Source: DASQVO01 sp035640715 (GTDB lineage: Bacteria > Actinomycetota > Actinomycetes > Streptosporangiales > Streptosporangiaceae). From it: a stretch of 7,161 bases of DNA. The notes under the pieces were generated by a model, which did not search any database, was not told where the DNA came from, and saw only the letters and a list, made by a program, of their open reading frames with translations. The translations under genes were made by a program, and so were the position numbers. Positions 1 to 6,587 of the stretch are shown piece after piece. Every line of letters starts with the position of its first letter. Positions within the stretch are counted from its first letter, which is position 1. The stretch lies in contig DASQVO010000293.1 of the NCBI GenBank assembly GCA_035640715.1, forward strand, positions 1 through 7,161, written 5' to 3'.

Positions 1-1520
1 CCGTCGAGGCGGCGGGTAAGGACCTCGGTGCCGCGCTGCCCGGCGAGCCTGGCGGCACCGTCGGCGTCGGTGCGGCGGGCCATGGTGTAGCCGAGATGGT
101 CAAGCTCGGCGGGAGCGCCGTATTCGTGCTCCAGGCGGTGCAGCACGACATCGAATTGCAGCGGCCCGACGGCAGCGAGGACGGGGGCCTGGTCGCCGCG
201 CAGGTCGGAGGACAGGATCTGGACGACACCCTCGGTGCCGAGCTGGTCGATTCCCTTGCGGAACTGCTTGTGCTTGCCGGAGTCCTTGCACCGCACGACC
301 GCGAAGTGCTCGGGCGCAAAGGCCGGGATCGGCGGGAACTCCACCGGCTTCCCGTCGAACAAGGTGTCGCCGGGCCGCAGCGCGGCGGCGTTGACCAAGC
401 CGATCACATCGCCGGGATAGGCCACATCCACGGTCTCCCGGTCCTGGCCGAACATCGCCTGGGCGTACTTGGTCGCGAACGGCTTACCGGTCGCGGCGTG
501 GGTGAGGACCATGCCGCGCTCGAACCGGCCCGAGCACACCCGCACGAACGCGACCCGGTCACGATGATTGCGGTCCATGTTGGCCTGCACCTTGAACACC
601 AGCCCGGCGAAGGGCTCCGCCACGGGCCTTGGCTCGCCCTTGATGTCATCTCGCGGCGCGGGCGGCGGTGCCAGCTCGCACAGGGCATCCAGCAGCCGGC
701 GCACCCCGAAGTTCGGCAGCGCGGCGCCGAAGAAAACCGGGCTGGACTCCCCCGCCAGGAACGATGCCATGTCGACCCCGGCGCCGATCTCGTCGAGCAG
801 GGCCAGCTCTTCGGTAGCCGTCACGTAGGCGGCGCCCTCACGTTCGGCGGCCTGCCGTTCGTCGATCTGCTCCTCGATCGCGCGTCCCGCGCCGCCCGGG
901 GTACGGGTGAAAGCCGTGAAGCCGCCGGTGGCGCGCTCGATCAGCCCGCGGAAATCGCCGGCCACGCCGACCGGCCAGTTCACCGGCGTGGGACGCAGCC
1001 CGATGCGCTGCTCGATCTCATCGAGGAGTTCCAGCGGCTCCCGGCCCGGCCGGTCCCACTTGTTCACGAACGTGATCACCGGCATCCGGCGGTTGCGGCA
1101 CACGTCGAACAGCTTCAGCGTCTGCGGTTCCAGGCCCTTGGCCGAGTCCAGCAGCATGATCGCGCAGTCCACCGCCTCCAGCACCCGGTAGGTGTCCTCG
1201 GAGAAGTCCGCGTGGCCCGGGGTGTCCAGCAGGTTCAGCACCATGCCGCCGTAGTCGAACCGCAGCGCCGCCGAGGTAATCGAGATGCCCCGGTCCCGTT
1301 CCATCGCCATCCAGTCCGAGGTAACCCCGCGCCGGCCGGCCTTGCCGTGCACGGCCCCCGCCTGGCTGATCGCCGACGCGTGCAAGGCCAGCGCCTCTGT
1401 CAGCGTCGACTTGCCCGCGTCTGGATGGCTGATCACCGCGAACGCCCGCCGCCGGCCGGCCTCCGCTATGATCCCGCCATCGCCCGTGCGCTGCGGGGCC
1501 TCCGAATCAACCACCGTCAC
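1..1520 (-). CDS. prfC: Peptide chain release factor 3 (RF3), partial at C-terminus
   Basis: RF3 is a cytoplasmic translational GTPase that removes RF1/RF2 from the ribosome after peptide release. The minus-strand frame is open for 506 codons and runs off the window at base 1, so perhaps 20-30 C-terminal residues are missing (E. coli RF3 has about 529). Visible GTPase motifs are the P-loop ISHPDAGKST (residues 30-39, the RF3-type variant), DTPGH (99-103) and NKWD (153-156). The G-domain is followed by EF-Tu-like domain 2 (AGLVFKVQANMDRNHRDRVAF) and RF3 C-terminal segments such as GPLQFDVVLHRLEHEY. The start chosen is GTG at 1518-1520, with AAGGAG on the minus strand (1532-1537) 11 bases upstream; a second GTG two codons on is possible. 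An in-frame stop lies further upstream. It is transcribed divergently from the helicase operon. The family call is secure; the exact start is moderately so. Confidence 0.96.
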   Translation of the reverse strand, partial: MTVVDSEAPQRTGDGGIIAEAGRRRAFAVISHPDAGKSTLTEALALHASAISQAGAVHGKAGRRGVTSDWMAMERDRGISITSAALRFDYGGMVLNLLDTPGHADFSEDTYRVLEAVDCAIMLLDSAKGLEPQTLKLFDVCRNRRMPVITFVNKWDRPGREPLELLDEIEQRIGLRPTPVNWPVGVAGDFRGLIERATGGFTAFTRTPGGAGRAIEEQIDERQAAEREGAAYVTATEELALLDEIGAGVDMASFLAGESSPVFFGAALPNFGVRRLLDALCELAPPPAPRDDIKGEPRPVAEPFAGLVFKVQANMDRNHRDRVAFVRVCSGRFERGMVLTHAATGKPFATKYAQAMFGQDRETVDVAYPGDVIGLVNAAALRPGDTLFDGKPVEFPPIPAFAPEHFAVVRCKDSGKHKQFRKGIDQLGTEGVVQILSSDLRGDQAPVLAAVGPLQFDVVLHRLEHEYGAPAELDHLGYTMARRTDADGAARLAGQRGTEVLTRRLD

Positions 1521-1617
1521 CTGTGGCTCTTCTCCTTCCCGGACGCTACTCGCCGCTGCTGACAGCTTCCCGCGGACGCGTCAGCCCGTCCGTGTTTGAC
1601 GGAGGGCAACCGGCGTG

Positions 1618-1623
1618 AGTCTA
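1618..1623 (-). promoter_or_regulatory. Possible -10 element for prfC
   Basis: The minus strand reads TAGACT here, which resembles the -10 hexamer of actinobacterial primary sigma-factor promoters. It would place transcription start near base 1611, giving a leader of about 90 bases before the prfC GTG. I see no good TTGACA-like -35 at 16-18 bases upstream, so the promoter would be weak, activator-dependent, or not real. Inference from a single hexamer. Confidence 0.3.
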
Positions 1624-1644
1624 ATGTCACGTCGCTGTAACACG

Positions 1645-1664
1645 GGAATCCTCCGGAATCCTCC
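1645..1664. repeat. Perfect 10-bp tandem repeat in the prfC/helicase divergent region
   Basis: GGAATCCTCC occurs twice without a gap (1645-1654, 1655-1664). The spacing equals about one helical turn. It sits between two divergent genes and just upstream of where the prfC -35 region would fall if the TAGACT at 1618-1623 is the -10. It could be an operator for a regulator binding two sites on one DNA face, or a slippage duplication. The repeat itself is certain; the function is unknown. Confidence 0.6.
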
Positions 1665-1726
1665 GCCGCGGCAAGCGCGATGTCTTCGGTATCTCGCTAG
1701 GCTCATGCGTTGAGTCCCCGCTCACC

Positions 1727-1731
1727 GGAGG
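1727..1731 (+). promoter_or_regulatory. Ribosome binding site of the helicase gene
   Basis: GGAGG ends seven bases before ATG 1739. This strong, well-spaced Shine-Dalgarno fixes the helicase start at 1739, in agreement with the conserved N-terminal MLVLHGFW segment. Confidence 0.8.
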
Positions 1732-1738
1732 CCCTGAC

Positions 1739-4700
1739 ATGCTCGTCCTGCATGGGTTCTGGTCCCCTGATAACGGCTTGTGCCTGTGGGCCGAGGATTC
1801 CGGGCCCGCAGTGAAGAGCCCGGGCCAGGCGCTGCGTTCCGCGCGGCCGCATCCGTTCGCCGCACCGGCCGCCGCGATCGCCGGTATGCACGGCGGCAAG
1901 GCTGGTGAAGCGACGCTGCTGCTGCCCTCGCTGCGTAAAGCTCCGCTGGATTCGCCGGAGCTGGTCAGGGTCAAACCGCGGCCACCCCTCCGGTCGAAGC
2001 CCTCGTTGCTGCCGTGGACGGTCCCCGTCGTCGTCCTTGAGGCAGGCGCCGCTCTCGGCGCCCTGTCCGAGCGCGCTCCCGGTATTCGCTATGGCGCCTC
2101 GATGGATTACCTTTCCGAGGTCGCCGCCTTCGCTCGTGAACTCGTTATCCGCGGCCGGGTGCTTCCCACACTGCGGCGAGATGGCGCCGGCGCTGCCGCC
2201 AGATGGCGTCCGGTGCTGCAGGGACCGGATGTTGCCGCCGCACAGGCGCTCATCGCCGCAATGCCGCCGGTCTGCTGGGCCGCATCGGGGCAGGACGATC
2301 CGCACGAACTGTTCAGTGCGGCTCTCCTGGATCTAGCGGACGCGGGGACGCGCGCGGCCCTCCCGGGCGATTTCGACCTCATCCCGCCACGCCGGGGGCG
2401 CCGGCCCAGGGAGCGCACCGCGATCGAGGCATGGCTGACCGCGCTTTCGGCCCCGGACGGACGGTTCAGTGCAGACCCGGCCGCTCTCGACACCCTCGCG
2501 GACGCGCTGCGGCCGTGGGAAGAAGTGGGGGCGGGCCATGCCGGGCCAGCGCGGGCGACGTTCCGCCTGGCCGAGATATCTAATGACGACGCGGCCGGTG
2601 ACGGGACTGACGACGGCGACGGGACTGACGATGGGGCCGGCTGGCGGCTGGAGTTCCTGCTCCAGTCGATGGCGGACCCGAGCCTGCTGGTGCCCGCAGA
2701 GCACGCATGGGCCGACGACGGGAGCCTGAGCCGGTGGCTGGCTCGCCCGCAAGAACTGCTGCTTACCGAACTCGGACGGGCAAGCCGGATCTACCCGGAA
2801 CTGGCCGAGGGCCTGCGGCGGCCCAGGCCGTGCGCCCTGGAACTGGATGCCGAGGGCGCCTACCGGTTCCTGTCGGCCGTCGCACCGGCACTGGATGAGG
2901 CCGGATTCGGCATACTACTGCCATCGTGGTGGGACCGCCGCCGCAAGCTCGGGCTCACCGCCTCGGCGCATACACCCGTCGATGGCGTGGTGGAGAAGGC
3001 CGGCAAGTTCGGCCGGGAACAGCTGATGGATTTCCGCTGGCAGCTTGCCGTCGGGGAGGACACGCTCACCGAGGAAGAGATCTCCCTGCTCGCCGAGACG
3101 AAAGCCCCGCTCATCCGCCTGCGCGGCCAGTGGGTAGCGATCGACTCCGAGCAGCTCAAGCGTGGCCTCGCGTTCCTGAAGCGCAATCCCGCCATGCGGA
3201 AAACCGCCGCCGAGATCCTCACCCTGGCAGCGAGTCATCCGGATGACGTGGAGACTCCCCTGCCGGTCACCGAGGTCCGGGCCGACGGCTGGCTGGGTGA
3301 CCTCCTGGCCGGCGAAACCCCCAGGGCACTGCAGGCCGTGAGCGTACCGGATGATTTCCGGGCTGAGCTGCGCCCATACCAGCAGCGAGGTGTCTCCTGG
3401 CTAGCGTTCCTGTCGTCACTGGGCCTCGGGGCGTGCCTCGCCGACGACATGGGGCTGGGAAAGACCGTCCAGATGCTGGCCGTGGAAGCCCTGCATCGGG
3501 CCGCGGACCAGCACACTCCGCCGACCCTGCTGCTGTGCCCCATGTCGCTCGTCGGCAACTGGGAGCGGGAAGCGGCGAAATTCGCGCCCGGCCTGCGTGT
3601 GTATGCCCATCACGGACGCGAACGTCTCCGCGGAGAGCAGTTCCGCGAGCGGCTCGGCGAGGCTGACCTCGTCGTCACGACGTACGCCACGGCAACTCGT
3701 GACATTGACGAGCTGGCCGCATGCGAGTGGCGATGCGTGGTGCTCGATGAGGCGCAGGCGATCAAGAATGCCCTGTCACGCTCCGCGAGGGCCGTGAAAC
3801 GGCTGCACGCCGGCCATCGCGTCGCGCTGACGGGCACCCCGGTGGAGAACCGGCTGGCCGAGCTGTGGTCGGTCATGGACTTCCTGAACCCCGGCATGCT
3901 CGGGTCCTCCGACGTGTTCCGGGGCCGTTACGCGATCCCTGTCGAACGCTACGGCCTCACCGAGCCCGCCGAGCGACTGCGCGCCATCACCCGTCCCTAC
4001 ATCCTGCGCAGGCTCAAGACCGACCCGGCCATCATCAGCGACCTGCCGGAGAAGATCGAGATCAAGCAATACTGCCAGCTCACCACCGAGCAGGCTTCGC
4101 TCTACCAGTCCGTGGTGGACGACATGATGGAGAAGATCGAGAACTCCGAGGGGATCGAGCGGCGAGGCAACGTGCTCGCGACGATGGCGAAACTCAAGCA
4201 GGTGTGCAACCATCCGGCGCTGTTGCTGCATGACCGTTCCGAGATCGGCACGCGGTCGGGAAAGATCATCCGGCTCGAAGAGATCCTCGAAGAAATCCTG
4301 GCCGAGGGCGACAAGGTGCTGTGCTTCACCCAGTTCACCGAGTTCGCCGAGATGCTCCTGCCACATCTGGCCACGCGTTTCGGCACGGATGTCGCGTACC
4401 TGCATGGCGGGACGCCGAAGCAGCGCCGGGATGAGCTGGTCACCCGGTTCCAGGCGGGCGACGGGCCGCCGGTTTTCCTGCTTTCACTGCGGGCGGGCGG
4501 CGTCGGGCTGAACCTCACCGCCGCCAGCCAGGTGATCCACCTCGACCGGTGGTGGAACCCTGCCGTGGAGAACCAGGCCACCGACCGGGCCTTCCGGATC
4601 GGCCAGCGAAAAAACGTGCAGGTGCGGAAGTTCGTCTGTACCGGAACCCTTGAAGAAAAGATCGACGAGATGCTCGAGGAGAAGAAGGCCCTGGCCGACC

Positions 4701-4795
4701 TGGTGATCGGGGACGGCGAGGGCTGGCTCACCGAACTCTCCACCAGCGACCTGCAGCGCGTATTCGCCCTGTCGAAGGAGGCCGTCGGTGAGTAG
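1739..4795 (+). CDS. helZ: SNF2-family DEAD/DEAH-box helicase, HelZ-like (1018 aa)
   Basis: This is an ATP-dependent nucleic-acid translocase of the SWI2/SNF2 superfamily, cytoplasmic, substrate unknown. The N-terminal third is the actinobacterial lead-in (MLVLHGFWSP at residue 1). GFGILLPSWW (residues 389-398) marks the SNF2-associated DUF3670-type region. The ATPase core follows: motif I GLGKT (572-576, Lys575), motif Ia LLLCPMSLVGNW (about 597-608), motif II DEAQ (670-673) and motif III LTGTP (697-701). The helicase C lobe contains GGVGLNLTAA (920-929) and motif VI DRAFRIGQ (949-956). All key residues are present, so the enzyme should be active. Length and architecture match mycobacterial HelZ (Rv2101, about 1013 aa, recalled from memory), hence the symbol. 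The stop overlaps the downstream SWIM gene by 8 bases, implying translational coupling. One oddity is a duplicated DGTDDG linker at 288-299. The biological role is not established. Confidence 0.95.
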   Translation: MLVLHGFWSPDNGLCLWAEDSGPAVKSPGQALRSARPHPFAAPAAAIAGMHGGKAGEATLLLPSLRKAPLDSPELVRVKPRPPLRSKPSLLPWTVPVVVLEAGAALGALSERAPGIRYGASMDYLSEVAAFARELVIRGRVLPTLRRDGAGAAARWRPVLQGPDVAAAQALIAAMPPVCWAASGQDDPHELFSAALLDLADAGTRAALPGDFDLIPPRRGRRPRERTAIEAWLTALSAPDGRFSADPAALDTLADALRPWEEVGAGHAGPARATFRLAEISNDDAAGDGTDDGDGTDDGAGWRLEFLLQSMADPSLLVPAEHAWADDGSLSRWLARPQELLLTELGRASRIYPELAEGLRRPRPCALELDAEGAYRFLSAVAPALDEAGFGILLPSWWDRRRKLGLTASAHTPVDGVVEKAGKFGREQLMDFRWQLAVGEDTLTEEEISLLAETKAPLIRLRGQWVAIDSEQLKRGLAFLKRNPAMRKTAAEILTLAASHPDDVETPLPVTEVRADGWLGDLLAGETPRALQAVSVPDDFRAELRPYQQRGVSWLAFLSSLGLGACLADDMGLGKTVQMLAVEALHRAADQHTPPTLLLCPMSLVGNWEREAAKFAPGLRVYAHHGRERLRGEQFRERLGEADLVVTTYATATRDIDELAACEWRCVVLDEAQAIKNALSRSARAVKRLHAGHRVALTGTPVENRLAELWSVMDFLNPGMLGSSDVFRGRYAIPVERYGLTEPAERLRAITRPYILRRLKTDPAIISDLPEKIEIKQYCQLTTEQASLYQSVVDDMMEKIENSEGIERRGNVLATMAKLKQVCNHPALLLHDRSEIGTRSGKIIRLEEILEEILAEGDKVLCFTQFTEFAEMLLPHLATRFGTDVAYLHGGTPKQRRDELVTRFQAGDGPPVFLLSLRAGGVGLNLTAASQVIHLDRWWNPAVENQATDRAFRIGQRKNVQVRKFVCTGTLEEKIDEMLEEKKALADLVIGDGEGWLTELSTSDLQRVFALSKEAVGE
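2600..2635 (+). repeat. In-frame 18-bp tandem duplication inside the helicase gene
   Basis: Two adjacent 18-base units (2600-2617 and 2618-2635) differ only at two third-codon positions and each encode DGTDDG (residues 288-293 and 294-299). They lengthen an acidic, glycine-rich linker before the WRLEFLLQ segment. The likely origin is a slippage duplication in a disordered linker. I see no reason to assign metal binding. Confidence 0.8.
4775..4781 (+). promoter_or_regulatory. Ribosome binding site of the SWIM gene, inside the helicase gene
   Basis: AAGGAGG lies within the last helicase codons, six bases before GTG 4788. It decides the GTG start of the SWIM protein and places that start 8 bases before the end of the helicase gene, a typical arrangement for translationally coupled genes. 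Confidence 0.85.
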
Positions 4796-5822
4796 CGACT
4801 GGTACCCGCCGCCGGCCCGCCCGCGAGCGGTGGAAGGCGGCCTGAAGGCGCGCAGTACCCGCGGCGCGATCGGCCAGACCTGGTGGTCGAGCCGGTTCGT
4901 GGCGGTGCTTGAAGACATCGGACTGGGTAACCGCCTGCAGCGGGGGCGCAACTACGCGCGGAAAGGCCAGGTGATCTCGCTCGACGTCGACGCCGGCATG
5001 GTGACGGCCCAGGTCCAGGGCAGCCGGGCGCGGCCCTATCGGATCCGTATCGGCATCACGGCATACGGCAAGGCCGAGTGGGCCAGGCTGGAACGCGCGC
5101 TGGCGGACAACGCCTGGTACGCCGCCAAGCTTCTCGCGGGTGAAATGCCGGAGGATATCGAAGACGTCTTCACGGAGACGGGGCTGTCCCTGTTTCCCTC
5201 GGCACCCGGGGAGTTGTCGCTGGACTGCTCCTGCCCGGACCGGGAGGTTCCGTGCAAGCACATCGCCGCGGCGTTCTACCTGCTGGCCGAGGCATTCGAC
5301 GAGGACCCGTTCACCATCCTGGCCTGGCGCGGACGTGACCGGGAAGATCTTCTCGCCAACCTGCATGCTGCTCGCTCCGGCGGCCGGCCCGCAGCCGACC
5401 AGGCCGCTGGTGCCGGCACCCTGCTGGCGGACTGCATCGGCTCCTACTTCGCCATGCGGGCGAACCTTCCCACGACGGCCCCGCCGACGACACCCAGCGA
5501 TGCCTTGCTCAGCCAGCTGCCGCCGGTTGATCTCACCGTGCGCGGGCGCCCGCTAGCGGAGCTGCTACGCCCCGCTTACCTCGCTCTCGGTACGCCTCGT
5601 GAGCATCGCAGCGTGACATCGTCCGACGGCCGCCGGCCTCGATGCTTAGCCGGCTCAGGTCGCCCGCCGCTTCTGGTACTCGTGCCGCCAGGCAACCGGC
5701 TGGAGAAGCTGACAGGCGACCGGGCCGGGCAGCACAGCATCCGGATAAACCGGCAGTGGCGGATCTGCTTCTACTGGTCCGGCGCTGGGCCAGAGGACGT
5801 CGAGATCATTGACTACCACTAA
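4788..5822 (+). CDS. SWIM zinc-finger protein fused in frame to a HigB toxin C-terminal half
   Basis: Residues 1 to about 267 form a SWIM zinc-finger protein of the kind encoded beside HelZ-type helicases, probably a nucleic-acid or partner-binding accessory of the helicase. The opening WYPPPARPRAVEGGLKARS and the TWWS segment are typical. The zinc motif CxCx6CxH is complete (Cys147, Cys149, Cys156, His158). The family's usual end, around VRGRPLAELLRPAYLALG, is reached at residue 268, but no stop follows. After a 31-codon linker with poor codon bias and a rare TTA codon, residues 299-344 match the C-terminal half of HigB/RelE-fold toxins (VPPGNRLEKLTGDRAGQHSI through to the terminal DYH). The start is GTG 4788 with AAGGAGG six bases upstream. 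A frameshift or deletion that joined two genes is the likely origin. Whether the chimera is stable or functional is unknown; a sequencing error near 5589-5680 is an alternative. Confidence 0.88.
   Translation: MSSDWYPPPARPRAVEGGLKARSTRGAIGQTWWSSRFVAVLEDIGLGNRLQRGRNYARKGQVISLDVDAGMVTAQVQGSRARPYRIRIGITAYGKAEWARLERALADNAWYAAKLLAGEMPEDIEDVFTETGLSLFPSAPGELSLDCSCPDREVPCKHIAAAFYLLAEAFDEDPFTILAWRGRDREDLLANLHAARSGGRPAADQAAGAGTLLADCIGSYFAMRANLPTTAPPTTPSDALLSQLPPVDLTVRGRPLAELLRPAYLALGTPREHRSVTSSDGRRPRCLAGSGRPPLLVLVPPGNRLEKLTGDRAGQHSIRINRQWRICFYWSGAGPEDVEIIDYH
5682..5822 (+). pseudogene. higB: 5'-truncated higB toxin gene (C-terminal 46 codons)
   Basis: The segment encodes VPPGNRLEKL, GDRAGQHSIRIN, QWRICFYW and a terminal VEIIDYH, the second half of the HigB/plasmid-maintenance-killer family of ribosome-dependent mRNA endonucleases (RelE fold, about 92 residues when complete). 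The first ~45 codons are not recognisable upstream in any frame. No start codon with a ribosome binding site precedes the fragment, so it can be translated only as the tail of the SWIM reading frame. The terminal Asp-Tyr-His, corresponding to residues implicated in catalysis in Proteus HigB, is kept. Loss of the N-terminal helices and first strand should abolish normal toxin folding. The toxin-then-antitoxin order with a 9-base gap to higA is the usual higBA layout. Confidence 0.85.
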
Positions 5823-5831
5823 GAGGAAGCA

Positions 5832-6137
5832 ATGGCAACGGACACGATCATGCCGCCGGTACACCCAGGCGAGATCCTGCTCACGGAGTTCCTAGAGCCG
5901 CTCGGGGTGAGCCAGTACCAGCTGGCCAAGGCGGTGGACGTGCCAGCCAGGCGGATAAACGAGATTGCCCACGGCCAGCGCCGTATCACCGCCGACACGG
6001 CGCTGCGACTCGCCCGCTACTTCGGCACTTCGGAGCGGTTCTGGATGAACCTGCAGGCCCGCTACGACCTTGAGGTCGAGAAGGACCGGCTTGGTGCAGC
6101 ACTCGATGACATACGGCCCCTGAACGCCGCGAGCTGA
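5832..6137 (+). CDS. higA: HigA-family antitoxin, XRE-type DNA-binding protein (101 aa)
   Basis: This is a type II antitoxin that normally binds HigB and represses its own operon. The protein has the family signature VHPGEILLTEFLEPLG (residues 10-25), followed by a Cro/C1-type helix-turn-helix (about 28-48, YQLAKAVDVPARRINEIAHG). Next come RRITADTALRLARYFGTSERFW (50-71) and the NLQARYDLE stretch. It is full length, with no frameshift. ATG 5832 is preceded by AGAGGAAG two bases before the start, and lies 9 bases after the stop of the toxin remnant, so it is almost certainly co-transcribed with it. Because the toxin is truncated and fused to the SWIM protein, HigA may be an orphan acting only as a DNA-binding repressor, or a shield against a HigB encoded elsewhere. 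An IS200/IS605 remnant begins about 12 bases after its stop. Confidence 0.94.
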   Translation: MATDTIMPPVHPGEILLTEFLEPLGVSQYQLAKAVDVPARRINEIAHGQRRITADTALRLARYFGTSERFWMNLQARYDLEVEKDRLGAALDDIRPLNAAS

Positions 6138-6140
6138 CCC
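6129..6140 (+). repeat. Left arm of a 12-bp inverted repeat flanking the IS remnant
   Basis: GCGAGCTGACCC spans the last codons and stop of higA. Its exact reverse complement, GGGTCAGCTCGC, occurs at 6751-6762. The arms lie about 8 bases outside the proposed left end and 20 bases outside the proposed right end of the IS200/IS605 remnant. Such elements do not carry terminal inverted repeats themselves. The match is exact; its meaning is open. Confidence 0.6.
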
Positions 6141-6158
6141 GAAATGACCGGGCGCAAG

Positions 6159-6178
6159 CCCCGTCCCTCAGGGCGGGG
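6159..6178. repeat. Left-end hairpin of the IS200/IS605 remnant
   Basis: Arms CCCCGTCCC (6159-6167) and GGGCGGGG (6171-6178) enclose the loop TCA. They pair fully except for a bulged T at 6164. Subterminal imperfect hairpins with a bulge are what the TnpA of this family recognises in single-stranded DNA. The hairpin directly abuts the tnpA stop codon (6179-6181, minus strand). It could also act as a transcription terminator after higA, although no T-run follows. Confidence 0.7.
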
Positions 6179-6576
6179 TTAGCGCGGGCGTCTCTGCTGT
6201 CCGATGTACTGGCGGATGATGTTCGGCGGCGTGCCGCCGCAGGATGCGGTGAAGTAGGACGGGGACCACAGGTGCCCGTGCATGAGGTGCCGATTCACGC
6301 GCCCGGTGAAGACTGCCCGCAGGCGCCGGGCGGCACGCCCTTGGGGCTGTTCACCAGCGCCGGCACGGAGACTTTCGGCGGGTAGGCGAGGAGATGCACA
6401 TGATCGTCTTCGCCGTTGAACTCCCGCGGCCCGGCCCCGCGCTCACCTTCCGCATGGCCTCCTCGCAGCATGCCGGCGCCGGGCACGCCGCGCCGGTACT
6501 TCGTCACGAAGACCACATGAACGTGTAGCGCGGAACCGCGTGCCTGCCCGTGACGGTCATCGTCTCCGGATGTCAT
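6179..6576 (-). pseudogene. tnpA: IS200/IS605 TnpA (HUH/Y1 transposase), frameshifted
   Basis: TnpA is a small single-strand-specific transposase using a His-hydrophobic-His site and one tyrosine. Reading left from ATG 6576, frame A gives ALHVHVVFVTKYRRGVPGAGML. A second frame then gives CEEAMRKVSAG, starting at 6467. Frame A resumes with REFNGEDDHVHLLAYPP and VNSPKGV, and a third frame gives RRLRAVFTGRVNRHLMHGHL through NIIRQYIGQQRRPR to TAA at 6181-6179. The HUH residues (HVH, 6394-6402) and the catalytic tyrosine (6206-6208) are still encoded, but in different frames. The total of about 132 codons equals the family's normal length, so small indels rather than a large deletion broke it. In frame A translation stops early at 6295-6297. 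Recent inactivation is likely because the residues remain well conserved. Confidence 0.88.
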
Positions 6577-6587
6577 AGGTCAATGGC

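Noticed and set aside
96..1562. Long plus-strand open frame of 488 codons
   Set aside because: It is antisense to prfC. Its translation is His/Arg/Gln-rich and resembles no family, while the minus strand shows all RF3 GTPase motifs. High-GC genes often leave the antisense frame open.
1675..1703. Helicase promoter with -10 TAGGCT at 1698-1703
   Set aside because: The hexamer is acceptable, but no -35-like sequence lies at 16-19 bases, so there is too little to support it as a feature.
1703..2305. Minus-strand frame of 200 codons over the helicase start
   Set aside because: Shadow of the helicase gene. It also covers the intergenic region, with no ribosome binding site and no recognisable protein.
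3776..4743. Two long minus-strand frames (209 and 213 codons) within the helicase
   Set aside because: Both lie opposite the conserved helicase core motifs, and their translations are low-complexity reversals of it.
5590..5681. Missing N-terminal half of HigB in another frame before VPPGN
   Set aside because: Short LDA-like and LRSP-like matches appear in other frames, but they contain stops and do not keep the spacing of the family. I treat them as chance.
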